Source: Bacteroidales bacterium UBA5326 (GTDB lineage: Bacteria; Bacteroidota; Bacteroidia; Bacteroidales; UBA932). From it: DNA of 64,000 nucleotides. Below the pieces are notes generated by a model. It did not search any database. It worked only from the letters and a program-made list of their open reading frames with translations, and was not told where the DNA came from. Positions 8,333 to 17,538 of the stretch are shown piece after piece (the stretch's first letter is position 1; each line of letters starts with the position of its first letter). Location of the stretch: the NCBI GenBank assembly GCA_002408205.1, contig DHQY01000009.1, forward strand, positions 248,001 through 312,000. Reading direction: 5' to 3'. The position numbers and the translations under genes were made by a program.

Positions 8333-9479
8333 TCTCTTCGGGATATTCTGCAGGATGTTCCTGACAACAATGCTGTTCTTCCTGTCCGGCCGGGCCCAGC
8401 CCATAGCCGCACAAGAGAACGGAGAGGATGAGTTGCGCTATAAGGGGCAGCTAAGCGCCTGGACAGGCTGGTCTTCACAGGGTCTGGCAGGAGCCAGGTA
8501 TATACCTCAATTAAATCTGGAGGTCCGGTGCAGCGGCGAACCTTCTCTCTGGCGTGTCGATGCCGAGGTGGCTGCCAATATATATACCAATGCATGGTTC
8601 GGTAACCGGACAGATAAAGCAGGTATAGAGGCAGCCGCGCGCCTGTACCGCGGTTGGATGCGTATCTCTACAAACCGTGCCGAGGTGCGGATGGGGCTTC
8701 AAAAAATAAATTTTGGGTCAGCCATGATGTTACGCCCCCTCATGTGGTTCGATTCCATGGACCCCAGGGATCCGCTGCAACTGACAGAGGGCGTTTGGAG
8801 CGTATTGGGCAGGTATTATGCAGCAAACAACATCAATATATGGATATGGGGTCTAATGGGCAATAAAGCACCCAGACCCTGGGATATAGGTACGTCGGAC
8901 AGTAAAACGCCTGAATTCGGAGGCAGGATACAGGTTCCGGCGGGAACAGGAGACATGGCGTTCACCTTTCACCGGAGAAAAACAGATACGTTAGGGATCT
9001 TTGAAAACAGATACGGGCTGGACCTGAGGCTGGACTATGAAGTGGGCCTCTGGATGGAGGCCGCCTGGATAAACAAACGTGCCGATATGGGCCAGTTTAC
9101 CAATCAGGAGTTTCTGACCGTCGGAGCCGATTATACATTTGGACTGGGCAACGGGTTGGGTGTTACGATAGAACATCTGGTGGTTTCCTGCGACCGGAAG
9201 CCCTTTGAATTGAATGCCCCGGTACATTTGTCCGCTTTTTGGGTGAGTTATCCCCTGGGGATCTCGGATAATGTGAGTTATATGTTTTATTACGACTGGA
9301 AAGGACAAAACATGTATAATTTTCTGCAGTGGAAACATACGTTTCGGACAGGAGATTTGTATTTAATGGCGTTTGCCAACCCGCGCGATTCCGTACTATC
9401 TGTCATTGGAAACAGTAAATCGTCAATGAAGGGGACGGGGTTCAGGCTTATGTATGTCCTGAGCCACCAATCAAAATGA
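8319..9479 (+). CDS. Outer-membrane beta-barrel protein of unknown function
   Basis: A 386-residue protein with an N-terminal signal peptide (MFLTTMLFFLSGRAQPIAAQ). Repeated amphipathic strands rich in aromatic residues follow, such as RMGLQKINFGSAMMLRPLMW, NNINIWIWGLMG and VSYMFYYDWKG, consistent with a 14-18-strand porin-like barrel. The end MYVLSHQSK is short of the usual terminal Phe. It starts inside the tetR 3' end and is followed 16 nt later by the ABC ATPase gene. Its place in the operon suggests it is the outer-membrane partner of the transporter. Confidence 0.75.
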   Translation: MKRIDLFGIFCRMFLTTMLFFLSGRAQPIAAQENGEDELRYKGQLSAWTGWSSQGLAGARYIPQLNLEVRCSGEPSLWRVDAEVAANIYTNAWFGNRTDKAGIEAAARLYRGWMRISTNRAEVRMGLQKINFGSAMMLRPLMWFDSMDPRDPLQLTEGVWSVLGRYYAANNINIWIWGLMGNKAPRPWDIGTSDSKTPEFGGRIQVPAGTGDMAFTFHRRKTDTLGIFENRYGLDLRLDYEVGLWMEAAWINKRADMGQFTNQEFLTVGADYTFGLGNGLGVTIEHLVVSCDRKPFELNAPVHLSAFWVSYPLGISDNVSYMFYYDWKGQNMYNFLQWKHTFRTGDLYLMAFANPRDSVLSVIGNSKSSMKGTGFRLMYVLSHQSK

Positions 9480-9495
9480 TATCAATCAATAATTT

Positions 9496-10188
9496 ATGGA
9501 AAATAAGGAAATTGTTAAACTCAACGGGGTCTATAAACGATTCCCCTCCGGTAAAACGGAATTTACCGCGCTCAGCCGTATTGATCTGTCTTTTGCCGGC
9601 GGGGAGTTTGCCGGATTGGCAGGGCCGAGCGGATCCGGTAAAACAACGCTCCTGAACATTATCGGTTCCCTTGATGTCCCTACGGAGGGTACGGCCGACG
9701 TTCTGGGTAAACGTATCAACGATTTGTCGCACAAAGAAGCCGCATTGCTCAGAAACTACGGCATAGGGTTTATTTTCCAGACGTATAATTTGTTACCTGT
9801 TTACGATGTATATGACAACGTGGAATTTGCCCTGCTTTTGCAAAAGATGTCCCCCAACGAGCGCAAACGGCAGGTTATGGAAGCCCTGGATTGGGTAGGT
9901 TTGACAGACAAGGTACATTCCAGACCGGCCGCTCTTTCCGGAGGAGAATGCCAGCGGGTGGCCATTGCAAGGGCCATGGTAAAAAGGCCCCGGCTGGTCC
10001 TTGCCGATGAGCCCTCGGCCAACCTCGATTCAAAAAATTCGCACCGTATTGTACAGACCATGAAACAACTGAACCGGGACTTAGGCACTACATTCATTTT
10101 CTCTACTCACGACGAGAAAGTAATGCAGTATCTGGACCGGATCATATACCTTAAAGACGGGGAGGTCGAACGCGATGTGGTCGTTTAA
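9496..10188 (+). CDS. ABC transporter ATP-binding protein (LolD/MacB type)
   Basis: A 230-residue nucleotide-binding subunit. Walker A is GPSGSGKTT (residues 35-43), the signature LSGGECQRVAIARAM and Walker B LVLADEPSANLD, followed by the H-loop FSTHD. The sequence type (LxGVYKRFPSGKTEFTALSRIDL) is that of the LolD/MacB/FtsE group, which power mechanotransmission rather than substrate translocation. The stop overlaps the next permease gene by 14 nt. Confidence 0.93.
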   Translation: MENKEIVKLNGVYKRFPSGKTEFTALSRIDLSFAGGEFAGLAGPSGSGKTTLLNIIGSLDVPTEGTADVLGKRINDLSHKEAALLRNYGIGFIFQTYNLLPVYDVYDNVEFALLLQKMSPNERKRQVMEALDWVGLTDKVHSRPAALSGGECQRVAIARAMVKRPRLVLADEPSANLDSKNSHRIVQTMKQLNRDLGTTFIFSTHDEKVMQYLDRIIYLKDGEVERDVVV

Positions 10189-11383
10189 AATTGCTTTCAA
10201 AAACCTGATTGGGGCCGGACGCAGGACCTGGCTGAACGTTGCGGTACTGTCCATTGCTTTTGTGGTAATCGTGTTTTTCAACGGGTTACTGGACGGCTGG
10301 AATATACAGGCGCGTACCGATACCACGGCCTGGGAAACCGGATACGGTCGGATGACCCATCCGCTTTACGACCCATACGACCCTTATACACTGGCAGATG
10401 CGCACGGCCTGTCCGGCAGTCTTTTTGCTTCTGAAATCCAAACCGGCAATGCCGTACCGGTTCTTATAACTCAAGCCTCGGCTTACCCAAACGGACGTTT
10501 GATAAATGTGATGCTCAGGGGAATTGATCCCAGACAAAACGTGCTGTTGCTTCCTTCCCGTCTGTTGGATTCTTTGCCTCCGCAAGCCGGCGAAGAGACA
10601 ATCCCCGCCATAATCGGACACCGGATGGCCGGTGCCTGCCAACTGAACGAAGGAGACAAAATGATTGTGCGCTGGAGGGATGTAAACGGCACTTTCGATG
10701 CCAGGGAGGTGTTCATTGCCGGGATATTCCGGACTACAGTGCCTGCCGTTGACGCGGGACAGGTATGGATCCCGCTGGAAGCACTTCGTAATATGACCGG
10801 TCTGTACGGTGAATCTACAATGATCATTTTAGGCCCCTGGGTAACAGAGTCACACAGTATGCCCCGGCCGGGAACCCTTTTGGAAGGCTGGCGGTATGAA
10901 GACCGGGAAATGCTGTTACAGGAAATTGAGGACGTGATAAAAGCCAAAAGAAGCAGCTCGGTGGTCATATCCGTACTGTTACTGGGCATTGCCCTGCTGG
11001 CTGTTTTTGATACGCAGGTCCTTTCCGTTTTCCGCAGGCAGAAAGAGATTGGCACCTATATAGCCCTGGGTATGACCCGGCTGAAAGTAATGTTTATTTT
11101 TACCATAGAAGGAACAATGCATTCCCTGCTGGCTATTGCTCTGGGCTGCGTCTGGGGCATACCGTTGCTAAAATGGCTACAGCATACGGGAATTCCCATG
11201 CCGCAGATGACAGACCAGGCCGGGCTGGCCGTGTCTGATAAAATTATACCAATATACAGCATGGGACTCATCCTGACTTCGGTATTACTGGTAGTCATTT
11301 CTTCCTTGGTGGTAAGTTACCTGCCTGCACGAAAAATTGCGAAAATGAGACCCACAGAAGCTTTAAAAGGGAAGCTGATATGA
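10175..11383 (+). CDS. ABC transporter permease, FtsX/LolE-like (first)
   Basis: A 402-residue permease with the MacB/LolE layout: one N-terminal TM (LNVAVLSIAFVVIVFFNGLL), a periplasmic domain of about 220 residues, then three C-terminal TMs with the FtsX motif QKEIGTYIALGMTRLKVMFIF. It ends YLPARKIAKMRPTEALK, typical of the family. It overlaps the ATPase gene by 14 nt and the second permease by 4 nt (ATGA), so the products are likely made in fixed ratio as a heterodimer. Confidence 0.9.
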   Translation: MWSFKIAFKNLIGAGRRTWLNVAVLSIAFVVIVFFNGLLDGWNIQARTDTTAWETGYGRMTHPLYDPYDPYTLADAHGLSGSLFASEIQTGNAVPVLITQASAYPNGRLINVMLRGIDPRQNVLLLPSRLLDSLPPQAGEETIPAIIGHRMAGACQLNEGDKMIVRWRDVNGTFDAREVFIAGIFRTTVPAVDAGQVWIPLEALRNMTGLYGESTMIILGPWVTESHSMPRPGTLLEGWRYEDREMLLQEIEDVIKAKRSSSVVISVLLLGIALLAVFDTQVLSVFRRQKEIGTYIALGMTRLKVMFIFTIEGTMHSLLAIALGCVWGIPLLKWLQHTGIPMPQMTDQAGLAVSDKIIPIYSMGLILTSVLLVVISSLVVSYLPARKIAKMRPTEALKGKLI

Positions 11384-12666
11384 AAAAATTTCTATTAAAA
11401 GGCATATTGCACGACAGGGGCCGAAGTCTGGTTCCCGTTTTTGTTGTGGCAATCGGAGCCCTGCTTACCGTTTTCCTTTACAGTTGGGTCACGGGGGCAA
11501 TGGGCGATTCCATTGAGATGAGTTCCAACTTTAATACTGGCGATGTTAAAGTAATGACGCGCGCTTATGCCGCCGAGGCAGATCAGATTCCCAACGATCT
11601 GGCTATCCTCGGAGCCGGCCGTATAACGGAGCAGCTTAAAAATCGTTGGCCCGATATGGACTGGGTAGCCCGGATTCGCTTTGGAGCCCTGGCCGATTTT
11701 CCCGACCGTGAGGGACTCACCAGGGGTCAGGGACCGGTAGCCGGCTGGGCCATTGATCTGTTATCCGCAAACACTAAAGAGCCCTCCCGTTTTAATCTGC
11801 CGGGAGCTATTGTACGTGGGGCCATGCCTTCGCAATCCAGAGAATGCCTTATATCCGAGGAACTCGCCAGTCGTTTTGATGTCAAACCCGGCGACTCGTT
11901 CACACTATTTGGAACGACAATGGAGGGAGGTTTCTCATTTACGAATTATATAGTATCGGGGACCCTTAAGTTTGGTTCCGCCGGATTAGACCGGGGAGCT
12001 GTAATACTTGATATTCGTGATGCCCGGAGTGCGTTTTGCATGGACGATGCCGCCGGGGAGATTCTGGGTTATCTGCCGGTCAGCTATTACGATCATAAAA
12101 TGGCTGTGGCCGTTCAAAGCCGGTTTAATGCAGATATAAAAGAGTTTGCCCCGGACGAGGAAAAAATGTTTGAACCGGTGATGTTAACATTAAAGGAACA
12201 GTCGGGGATGGCCGAGCTGGTTGACTACTCCAAAGCCATAAGCGCCATGCTTATCTTTATCTTTGTGGCGGCTATGGCTATTGTGTTGTGGAATGCAGGC
12301 CTGTTGGGCGGATTAAGGCGATATACCGAATTTGGCGTACGTATTGCGTTAGGGGAGGATAAAGGACACATTTACCGCTCACTGCTTTGGGAGGCGGTTA
12401 TGATAGGATGTATCGGCTCGCTGGCCGGTACCGCGGCGGGAGTGGCCCTTGTCTATGCTTTGAATGTAAAAGGGTTTGATATGTCGGGCTATATGCAAAA
12501 CGCCACCATACTCATGCCGTCGGTCATTCGTCCTGCCATCACCCCAGTGGTTTATTATATAGGATTTATCCCGGGTGTGTTTTCCATGCTGCTGGGCAAT
12601 GCATTGGCCGGCGCCGGGATATACAGGCGTGAAACGGCCCGGCTGTTCAATGAATTGGAAGTATAA
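11380..12666 (+). CDS. ABC transporter permease, FtsX/LolE-like (second)
   Basis: A 428-residue protein with the same topology as its neighbour. It has an N-terminal TM (LVPVFVVAIGALLTVFLYSW), a periplasmic domain and three C-terminal TMs. The FtsX motif is RRYTEFGVRIALGEDKGHIY. Two different permeases with one ATPase recall LolC/LolE with LolD. The next gene encodes a LolA-like periplasmic protein, which supports an envelope lipid or lipoprotein role. Confidence 0.9.
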   Translation: MKKFLLKGILHDRGRSLVPVFVVAIGALLTVFLYSWVTGAMGDSIEMSSNFNTGDVKVMTRAYAAEADQIPNDLAILGAGRITEQLKNRWPDMDWVARIRFGALADFPDREGLTRGQGPVAGWAIDLLSANTKEPSRFNLPGAIVRGAMPSQSRECLISEELASRFDVKPGDSFTLFGTTMEGGFSFTNYIVSGTLKFGSAGLDRGAVILDIRDARSAFCMDDAAGEILGYLPVSYYDHKMAVAVQSRFNADIKEFAPDEEKMFEPVMLTLKEQSGMAELVDYSKAISAMLIFIFVAAMAIVLWNAGLLGGLRRYTEFGVRIALGEDKGHIYRSLLWEAVMIGCIGSLAGTAAGVALVYALNVKGFDMSGYMQNATILMPSVIRPAITPVVYYIGFIPGVFSMLLGNALAGAGIYRRETARLFNELEV

Positions 12667-12679
12667 AAAAATAATAGCA

Positions 12680-13444
12680 ATGAAATACATGAATATTCGA
12701 ATAGTTATTTACGGTTTTATAATGTGCCTGTTGCCTGTCTGTACACAGCCTGTTTTTGCCCAACAGGCACTGACGGCAGAAGACGTTTTGGAACGGGTAG
12801 ACCGTAATCTTTCTTCCGGCACCCGGATAGTGGAATCCAGCATGACTATACATGGTCGGCGTACCAGCCGGACTATAACCTCAAAGGGGTGGAGCCAGGG
12901 AGATAAGCGTTCCTTTACCGAATACCTTTCTCCGGCCTCGGAGGCCGGGACCAAAATGCTTAAGCTGGAAGATCAGTTGTGGATTTATACACCGGCTGCA
13001 GACCGTACCATACAGATATCGGGGCATATGCTCAGGCAATCGGTTATGGGCTCAGATCTGTCCTATGAAGATATGATGGACGACCGTAAACTCTCCGAGA
13101 TTTATACGGCCCGGATAACCGGAAAGGATACGCTGGGGGGGCGTAATGTGCTGGTGATTGAAATGACCGCCAAAGTGAACGACGTGGCTTATTATCGTCA
13201 AAAAGCCTGGATAGACGAAGAACGGTTCGTGCCTTTGCGCCAGGAAATGTATGCCAGAAGCGGACAATTACTCAAAAGAACTGACCTGACCGACGTGGAG
13301 CGTATCCAGAACCGCTGGTTTCCCAGGACAATGGTATATAAAGACATGCTTAAGGAAGGTAAGGGTACGGAATTCCGGGTCATTTCCATTATTTTCAATC
13401 AGGAAATTCCCGGGCATATTTTCAGTAAAGCCAGTCTGAGGTGA
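12680..13444 (+). CDS. LolA-like outer-membrane lipoprotein-sorting protein
   Basis: A 254-residue periplasmic protein with a signal peptide (IYGFIMCLLPVCTQPVFAQ). It belongs to the LolA-like family PF17131: MTIHGRRTSRTITSKGWSQG, EYLSPASEAGTKMLKLED and LWIYTPAADRTIQISGHML are characteristic. The fold is an open beta-barrel that carries acyl chains through the periplasm. ATG 12680 follows the permease stop by 13 nt; a longer frame reading into the permease gene was rejected because it destroys the signal peptide. Confidence 0.88.
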   Translation: MKYMNIRIVIYGFIMCLLPVCTQPVFAQQALTAEDVLERVDRNLSSGTRIVESSMTIHGRRTSRTITSKGWSQGDKRSFTEYLSPASEAGTKMLKLEDQLWIYTPAADRTIQISGHMLRQSVMGSDLSYEDMMDDRKLSEIYTARITGKDTLGGRNVLVIEMTAKVNDVAYYRQKAWIDEERFVPLRQEMYARSGQLLKRTDLTDVERIQNRWFPRTMVYKDMLKEGKGTEFRVISIIFNQEIPGHIFSKASLR

Positions 13445-13448
13445 CAAA

Positions 13449-13874
13449 TCATTTCAAAGCTATCTTGTATCGGATAACCGTGTAGAGATCGCCTAACTGC
13501 TCTTTGTCCCGGATGTCAATGATCAACGGGATCAATTTACCTATAGCCCGGCTTTCCCGGATGTCATCCTTTAACCCCCTGGCGATATCCAGGTGCTGGA
13601 TTCCGGGAGCGGTCTTTTCGGTAAAGTAAAAACTAGTCTTAAAATAACCGTCCCATACCGACAACCAGAAAACAGTCTTTTTATTGCCGGTTGTTTTGCA
13701 TAACCAGGATTTGCCGTCTTTATAATAATTCCACTGCATATCCAGGTTAAAATCTGTATTGGTAACACGATCTATGAACTGCTCGAAAGCGTTAAAACTT
13801 TTTCCGAGCGCAACGGCCAGCACATCATTTGACGGGAATGTGTCCGGATCTGTAAGCAGCGGATGATTAACCAT
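13449..13874 (-). CDS. DUF3788 family protein
   Basis: A 141-residue cytoplasmic protein of the DUF3788 family, with the diagnostic stretches MQWNYYKDGKSWLCKT, FWLSVWDGYFKTSFYF and IRESRAIGKLIPLIIDI. The function is unknown. The start is at MVNHPLLTDP (13874), 4 nt after the stop of the FMN-reductase gene; the frame extends upstream without a conserved start. Confidence 0.8.
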   Translation of the reverse strand: MVNHPLLTDPDTFPSNDVLAVALGKSFNAFEQFIDRVTNTDFNLDMQWNYYKDGKSWLCKTTGNKKTVFWLSVWDGYFKTSFYFTEKTAPGIQHLDIARGLKDDIRESRAIGKLIPLIIDIRDKEQLGDLYTVIRYKIALK

Positions 13875-13878
13875 ATTT

Positions 13879-14433
13879 TTATTTACCGTTTCTTCCGGTC
13901 CAGGTTTCAAAGGCGATCAAAAAATCTTTCAGCAGCTTCCGGGTATTTTCACTGGTAAGTGTCCCTTTTTCATCAAAAAGACCATGTACTTTCCCAATAT
14001 ACATTTCCGGCTGAGGCATAACCGCCATGTTCACGCATACAAGGATTTGTCTTAAATGATGCGTCGCCCCAAAACCTCCCGTGGCACCGGGTGAGGCGCT
14101 GAGAATGGCTGCGGGCATCCCGCTCCATACGTTCTCCATATAAGGTCTGGACCCGACATCCACCGCGTTCTTAAGGGCAGCGGGAATTGAACGGTTGTAT
14201 TCGGGTGTTACAAAAATGGTTCCCTGGAATGTTTTCATCTTATTTCTGAAATCCTGCCATTCCGCGGGCGGATTGATGTCCAGGTCTTCGTTGTAGAGAG
14301 GCAAAGATCCTATTTCAACAAATTCGAGCTTCAATGTTTCCGGGACAACGGAAAACAACACACCGGCCAATTTTCTGTTATAGGATTCCTTCCTGAGGCT
14401 TCCGACTATAACGGCGATCTTTTTTGCTTCCAT
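13879..14433 (-). CDS. NADPH-dependent FMN reductase family flavoprotein
   Basis: A 184-residue flavodoxin-fold reductase. IAVIVGSLRKESYNRKLAGVL is the phosphate-binding start, TPEYNRSIPAALKNAVD the flavin-site motif, and SASPGATGGFGATHHLRQ a family signature. It would reduce quinones or other electrophiles with NAD(P)H. A minus-strand -7 box TATATTTG lies at 14460-14467, giving a leader of about 20 nt. It appears co-transcribed with the DUF3788 gene. Confidence 0.92.
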   Translation of the reverse strand: MEAKKIAVIVGSLRKESYNRKLAGVLFSVVPETLKLEFVEIGSLPLYNEDLDINPPAEWQDFRNKMKTFQGTIFVTPEYNRSIPAALKNAVDVGSRPYMENVWSGMPAAILSASPGATGGFGATHHLRQILVCVNMAVMPQPEMYIGKVHGLFDEKGTLTSENTRKLLKDFLIAFETWTGRNGK

Positions 14434-14459
14434 AACGGGTTTTATAAAATGTTATTGCA

Positions 14460-14467
14460 CAAATATA
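14460..14467 (-). promoter_or_regulatory. -7 box of the FMN-reductase gene
   Basis: TATATTTG on the minus strand matches TAnnTTTG and lies 27 nt upstream of the ATG. No strong -33 element is visible. Confidence 0.5.
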
Positions 14468-14481
14468 CTTATTTTTAGACT

Positions 14482-15327
14482 ATGAAATTCATGGTTGCAG
14501 ATGTTTTTGCCGACCCGGCGCGCGACGGGTTTCCGGGTACTACGGGAAACAGGGCGGGCGTGGTCTGGCTGCAAGATTCCGTGACTTTTCCATCCGATAT
14601 TTATATGGCCCGACTGGCGGCCCGGCTCGGATACTCAGAAACTGTTTTTGTTCTTGCGGGTGGGCCTGCAACGTACAGGCTGCGCTATTTCACACCGGTT
14701 GATGAAGTGGATTTTTGCGGACATGCCACGCTGGCCGCCTTTGAGGTATTGAGAAGCCTTGGTATTTCGGATGGGCTTTCAGCCTCGGCCATAACAAATG
14801 CTGGAACGGTCAGGGTGGCGTGGATCGGAGAGGAAATATTCATGGAAATGGTTCCTTCCCTTACAGTACGTTTTTTTTCTTCCCGGGAAAGCCTGGATTT
14901 TTACCGGGCATTTGGTCTTGAACCATCTCTCCGCTTTACTCCGGAAATAATCTGTACGGGACTGTCCGATATTCTGCTCCCGGCAGATAGCAAAGAACAA
15001 CTCGATACCCTTGAACCGCACTTTGAAATGATATCGGCACTGTCCCAATTATACGGAGTAGTGGGGTTTCATGTGTTTTATGTCCCGGAAATGTTCCGGG
15101 GAAAGATTTATTGCCGGAATTTTGCTCCGCTCTATGGCATTCCCGAAGAAGCGGCCACCGGCACCTCTAATGCGTCATTGGCCTTTTACCTTTTTCGTCA
15201 CGGATACGATGTTTCGCATTGTGTATGCATTCAGGGTGAAAGCATGGGAAAATCTTCTCTGGTTACTGTCCGGTACAATGGACAAAGCATGCAGGTGGGC
15301 GGTTTGTCATTGATTATTAATAAATAA
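14482..15327 (+). CDS. PhzF-family epimerase/isomerase
   Basis: A 281-residue member of the PhzF family (diaminopimelate-epimerase fold, two pseudo-repeated domains). The start FMVADVFADPARDGFPGTTGNRAGVVWL, the RYFTPVDEVDFCGHATLAAFE segment and the second-domain EEAATGTSNASLAFYLF are diagnostic. The catalytic Glu of PhzF would fall near the FVLAGG/SETVFV segment. The substrate is unknown. The gene stands alone, divergent from the FMN reductase. Confidence 0.92.
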   Translation: MKFMVADVFADPARDGFPGTTGNRAGVVWLQDSVTFPSDIYMARLAARLGYSETVFVLAGGPATYRLRYFTPVDEVDFCGHATLAAFEVLRSLGISDGLSASAITNAGTVRVAWIGEEIFMEMVPSLTVRFFSSRESLDFYRAFGLEPSLRFTPEIICTGLSDILLPADSKEQLDTLEPHFEMISALSQLYGVVGFHVFYVPEMFRGKIYCRNFAPLYGIPEEAATGTSNASLAFYLFRHGYDVSHCVCIQGESMGKSSLVTVRYNGQSMQVGGLSLIINK

Positions 15328-15330
15328 TTA

Positions 15331-15338
15331 TACCTTTG
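15331..15338 (+). promoter_or_regulatory. -7 box upstream of the first small membrane protein
   Basis: TACCTTTG on the plus strand. It argues against an in-frame TTG start at 15336, which lies inside the box, and supports the GTG at 15366. Confidence 0.5.
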
Positions 15339-15365
15339 CAGGACGTTACGTTCAAAAATTGCCTT

Positions 15366-15935
15366 GTGAATATCCTGGAGAAATCTAAATTTAATCTAAA
15401 TCTTTTTGGCGGTATCATGGGCCTTTTGGCCGGATTGATCCTTTTGTTGACCAGTGGATCTGTGTCTGTATTGCTGCTTTCTTTTGTTTTTCTGTTAGGG
15501 GGGCAGGCCTGCTTTCTGTTATGGGCTATTTACCGCACCAGTCAAAAAGTTGATAAAAACCCCCTGCCTTTGTTCATGGCTTTCGGTTTTGCCGCTCTTG
15601 TGGTAGCAGTGCTCATTCTTTTGTTTAAAGAAAAAATGGTGTTGTATATCATAAAAATAGGAGCCTGGGGTGTTTTTTCCGGCACATCGGTCCATATTAT
15701 TATAATGCTCATGAAACGTATGCGCCAGAAGACCATGGCCTATATCCTGTCTTTATTTGTTTCGGTATTGGCGGCCACCTGCGCCATTCTGTTTGTTCTT
15801 TTTTCACCGTTCGGACCGGAGTTCAGGAGAATTATTGTTGCGGCACTATGTTTCCTGTATGCGTTCAATATGTTTTTTTCATATTTTATTGTCTGGAGGA
15901 TACCGCGTAAGAAAATTATTAGTACATTTGCTTAA
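15366..15935 (+). CDS. Small multi-pass membrane protein, DUF308/HdeD-like
   Basis: About 189 residues with six hydrophobic segments in pairs, e.g. FGGIMGLLAGLILLLTSGS and VLLLSFVFLLGGQACFLLWAI. This resembles the repeated two-helix unit of DUF308/HdeD proteins, but no motif proves it. GTG 15366 is the proposed start because the upstream TTG overlaps the promoter. It is followed 20 nt later by a similar gene, so the pair looks like a tandem duplication. Confidence 0.65.
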   Translation: MNILEKSKFNLNLFGGIMGLLAGLILLLTSGSVSVLLLSFVFLLGGQACFLLWAIYRTSQKVDKNPLPLFMAFGFAALVVAVLILLFKEKMVLYIIKIGAWGVFSGTSVHIIIMLMKRMRQKTMAYILSLFVSVLAATCAILFVLFSPFGPEFRRIIVAALCFLYAFNMFFSYFIVWRIPRKKIISTFA

Positions 15936-15954
15936 CGTTTAATGTCCGCCATTC

Positions 15955-16560
15955 ATGTCTATCCTTAATAGAAGGCTCCTTTTCTATAACCTGGCAGGAG
16001 CAATTATAGGGTTACCCATCGGGGTATTGCTAATTACGGCACGGCCCTCTGTTTTTCTTATTCTTTTTGCACTTTTTCTTATAGCATTGGGACAGGCCGG
16101 CATTATGACGTGGTCAAAATTCACTACATCTGATGTAAAAGACAAAAAGTTAGTCTTATTGTATATGTCCCATTCGCTGTTTTGCCTGGCCGGAGCCATG
16201 ACTATTCTGGTATTCAGAACTTCACTGGAACATTGCGTGATCCTTTTTGGAGCGTTGGCATTGCTTAGTTTTTCTTTATCCCAGCATATAACCATGTTGA
16301 GATATTACAGAGTTAGTTCCCGTAAGCATGGACTATATCTGTCCAGAATTGCCTTAGGCGTAATGGCCCTTTCCCTGCTATTCTTTACTCCGGTCTTGCT
16401 TCCGGAAATCAGAAAAAATATTTTAGCCTTCCTGATGATAACCTATTCAGTCGGATCTGCTATTACTTATGGAATATTGCTGCTCAGATTCCGTCCTGCG
16501 GTTACACCGACTCCATCCATCCGTAGGTATCCGGCTCGTTACCCCATTGAATCCCTGTAA
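15955..16560 (+). CDS. Small multi-pass membrane protein, paralogue of its neighbour
   Basis: A 201-residue protein with about six TM segments. LFYNLAGAIIGLPIGVLLITARPSVFLILFALFLIALGQAGIMTWSKF parallels the neighbour's start in spacing (NLFGGIMGLLAG... then LLGGQACFLLW). A -7 box TACATTTG sits at 15923-15930 within the end of the upstream gene. Its 3' end overlaps the convergent ilvE gene by 59 nt. The function is unknown. Confidence 0.65.
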   Translation: MSILNRRLLFYNLAGAIIGLPIGVLLITARPSVFLILFALFLIALGQAGIMTWSKFTTSDVKDKKLVLLYMSHSLFCLAGAMTILVFRTSLEHCVILFGALALLSFSLSQHITMLRYYRVSSRKHGLYLSRIALGVMALSLLFFTPVLLPEIRKNILAFLMITYSVGSAITYGILLLRFRPAVTPTPSIRRYPARYPIESL

Positions 16561-17515
16561 GCTTTTTATATAATTTTTCTGAAACCGGACCGGCAGAGCC
16601 GTTCCCGAAGGTATAGCTTTTACCCGTACCGGGGTCGTCAATCCTTCCTATGGGGCTCAGAACAACGGCTGTACCGCAGGCTCCCACTTCCTGGAAAGTG
16701 GCCAATTCTTCTACAAGAATAGGACGTTTTTCAACCGATAGACCCATGTCTGCCGCCAGCTCGCAAAGCGTTTTATTGGTGATGGAGGGCAGGATGCTCC
16801 CCGAGACCGGAGTTATATACGAATTATCCCGGACTGCAAAGAAATTAGAGGTTGCAAATTCATCTATGTATTTTTGTTCTCTGGGGTCGGTATACAAGAC
16901 AATCTGATAATCTTTGGCAAGTGCTTCGTTGGACCAGCGCATGACAGAGGCATAATTGCCACCCACTTTATACATGCCCGTTCCACGCGGAGCGGCACGG
17001 TCGTGATCGCGGTCAATATACCCTTTAAGTGTATTCAGGCTGTTGTTGCCATACGCTCCAACCGGCATTACTACAACAAAAAACAGAAATTCTGTGGCTA
17101 CGTGCAGACCTATCTGAGGGTTCGAAGCCAGCAAAACAGGCCGGATATACAAACTGGCTCCCGATTCATAGGGTGGTACCAGGCTGCTGTTTTCTTTGAC
17201 GGCTAATTTAACGGCATTAACAAATAAATCGGTATCCGGAGCCTGCATTCCGCAATATCCGGCCGATCTTTGCATCCGGGCAGCATTTTCCTGCGGCCTG
17301 AATATGCCAATCTTTCCATCTTTGGAACGGAATGCTTTAAGCCCCTCAAAAACTTCCAGTCCATAATGCAGACAGGGAGCCATGACGCTTAATTCAATGG
17401 TGTCCTGCGTCTGCAAAGATAAAGCAGACCATTTTCCGTTCTTATAGTTTGCAGATACCACTGCGTGCGGCTTGCTGTACTTGAATCCGAGGTTCTTCCA
17501 ATCTGTAGTTGCCAT
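16502..17515 (-). CDS. ilvE: Branched-chain amino acid aminotransferase
   Basis: A 337-residue PLP enzyme (class IV aminotransferase) for the last step of Val, Leu and Ile synthesis. It has VMAPCLHYGLEVFEGLKAFR, the PLP-lysine region MYKVGGNYASVMRW and EEVATF-like EELATFQEVGACGTAVVLSPIGRI. The length is normal for the eukaryote-like BCAT subgroup common in Bacteroidota. The -7 box TATTTTTG is on the minus strand at 17531-17538. Confidence 0.95.
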   Translation of the reverse strand: MATTDWKNLGFKYSKPHAVVSANYKNGKWSALSLQTQDTIELSVMAPCLHYGLEVFEGLKAFRSKDGKIGIFRPQENAARMQRSAGYCGMQAPDTDLFVNAVKLAVKENSSLVPPYESGASLYIRPVLLASNPQIGLHVATEFLFFVVVMPVGAYGNNSLNTLKGYIDRDHDRAAPRGTGMYKVGGNYASVMRWSNEALAKDYQIVLYTDPREQKYIDEFATSNFFAVRDNSYITPVSGSILPSITNKTLCELAADMGLSVEKRPILVEELATFQEVGACGTAVVLSPIGRIDDPGTGKSYTFGNGSAGPVSEKLYKKLTGIQWGNEPDTYGWMESV

Positions 17516-17530
17516 ATTGTTTTGTTTTTA

Positions 17531-17538
17531 CAAAAATA
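17531..17538 (-). promoter_or_regulatory. -7 box of ilvE
   Basis: TATTTTTG on the minus strand, 15 nt upstream of the ATG. The leader would be about 10 nt, which leaves no room for attenuation. Confidence 0.5.

Noticed and set aside
12575..12679. Longer N-terminus for the LolA-like protein
   Set aside because: It lies inside the second permease gene and would bury the signal peptide; ATG 12680 gives a normal one.
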